Origin: an uncultured Muribaculaceae bacterium
Lineage (GTDB): Bacteria; Bacteroidota; Bacteroidia; Bacteroidales; Muribaculaceae
NCBI GenBank assembly: GCA_910579605.1
Contig: CAJTUG010000014.1
Span: forward strand, 1 to 13,391
Direction of reading: 5' to 3'
DNA length: 13,391 nucleotides
Below the pieces are notes generated by a model. That model was given only the letters and a program-made list of their open reading frames with translations. It did no database searches and had not been told where the DNA came from. The position numbers and the translations under genes are program-made. Below are positions 12,924-13,391 of this stretch, one piece after another (the stretch's first letter is position 1; every line of letters begins with the position of its first letter).

Positions 12924-13391
12924 TTAGTTTGTTTTTGCGTTTTGTTCTTGTTCCGGCTCTGGTGCAGGTTTCGGCTTAGTGGTTTCCACAAAACTCATCG
13001 CACGAGAGAATGCTCTGGCATTGTCGTCGGGAAGAGGTCTGACTTTTGCGAATTTTACAAAGTCTGCCGTTTCAAGAACGTGCTTCATTTCGTCTGCGGT
13101 CATACGTGTATCGGCGTTTGAACGCAATGCCTTCATAATCTGAGTAGAGGTCATCTCCATTGCGTTTATTCCAAAACGGCCATCAAGATATTGCCGCAGA
13201 ATATCAACAAGTTCTGTGTAATATTCTTTTTCTCGTCCTTCAACACCCAAACCGCGATTGCGCAATGCGCTGAGCCGTTGTAAGGCCAAATCGTATGGAG
13301 GGATAACGATTTCTTGATGTCGTTCCTGCCTGCGTTCTTTTGTGCCAAAGCGTAGATAAGCCCATATACCGGCAGCCAACACTGCCAAAAT
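12924..13391 (-). CDS. DUF4381-like membrane protein of the bat cluster, C-terminal part
   Basis: Only the last 155 residues are in the window and the frame is open to the right edge; a TTG at 13388 is not taken as a start. The fragment begins with the end of a membrane helix (AVLAAGIWAYLRFG), followed by a basic stretch and a helical cytosolic domain (PYDLALQRLSAL, EYYTELVDILRQYLDGRFGI, EMTSTQIMKAL, VLETADFVKFAKV, ARAFSRAMSFVE). This pattern fits the DUF4381-type proteins found beside VWA genes. The tail is Pro/Glu/Gln rich. It ends 18 bases before batA, so it is the first visible gene of the run. The domain shows similarity to the BatD C-terminus. The full length, any signal peptide and its periplasmic part cannot be seen. 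Confidence 0.8.
   Translation of the reverse strand: MLAVLAAGIWAYLRFGTKERRQERHQEIVIPPYDLALQRLSALRNRGLGVEGREKEYYTELVDILRQYLDGRFGINAMEMTSTQIMKALRSNADTRMTADEMKHVLETADFVKFAKVRPLPDDNARAFSRAMSFVETTKPKPAPEPEQEQNAKTN

Noticed and set aside
13386..13388. TTG as the start of the right-edge gene
   Set aside because: The frame is open to the edge and the residues at this point are in the middle of a membrane helix, so the gene continues beyond the window.

Overview
The window looks like a chromosomal segment of a member of the order Bacteroidales (Bacteroidota). Three things support this. A complete Bacteroides aerotolerance (bat) cluster is present. Candidate promoters match the Bacteroides -33 TTTG / -7 TAnnTTTG pattern rather than E. 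coli -35/-10 boxes. Several small conserved proteins (an HTH protein, a DUF5606-like protein, a DUF2007-like/Usp fusion) are of kinds I associate with Bacteroidota. AT-rich spacers and moderate-GC genes fit a gut lineage such as Muribaculaceae or Bacteroidaceae, but the family cannot be fixed from this sequence.

Layout. At the left edge is the 5' half of a tRNA-Ser(GGA) on the minus strand, with its own -7 box. A long AT-rich spacer (52-514) follows, ending in a well-formed promoter for a small secreted beta-rich protein (515-829, +). Next is a secreted type I pullulanase of family GH13 (975-2987, +). A strong bidirectional terminator hairpin (3001-3036) separates it from the minus-strand genes. 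All genes after that point are on the minus strand. In their reading direction, from right to left, they are: the bat cluster (13391-7390), a small HTH DNA-binding protein (7231-6974), a twin universal-stress protein with an extra N-terminal domain (6889-5789), a DUF5606-like protein (5676-5230), a single-domain malic enzyme (4992-3661) and a Nudix hydrolase (3615-3070). Hairpin terminators follow the HTH gene and the DUF5606-like gene, and a weaker one follows batE.

How the genes work together. The bat cluster is a tightly packed six-gene run (gaps of 6-20 bases). It comprises a DUF4381-like membrane protein cut by the window edge, two membrane-anchored von Willebrand A proteins with intact metal-ion sites (BatA, BatB), a secreted TPR protein with a Gln/Asp-rich tail (BatC), a large membrane-anchored periplasmic protein (BatD) and a TPR/SH3-like membrane protein (BatE). 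Together they look like an inner-membrane/periplasmic complex; the family is linked to stress or oxygen tolerance, but its biochemical role is unsettled. Malic enzyme and the Nudix hydrolase (45-base gap) are probably one transcription unit. The pullulanase stands alone, without SusC/SusD partners.

I see no CRISPR array, insertion sequence, prophage or obvious defence system. The most unusual items are regulatory or architectural: an inverted repeat lying between the promoter boxes of the HTH gene, a secreted protein that is little more than a sorting-domain-like beta module, a domain shared by the BatD C-terminus and the first protein of the bat run, and a malic enzyme without the phosphotransacetylase-like domain.
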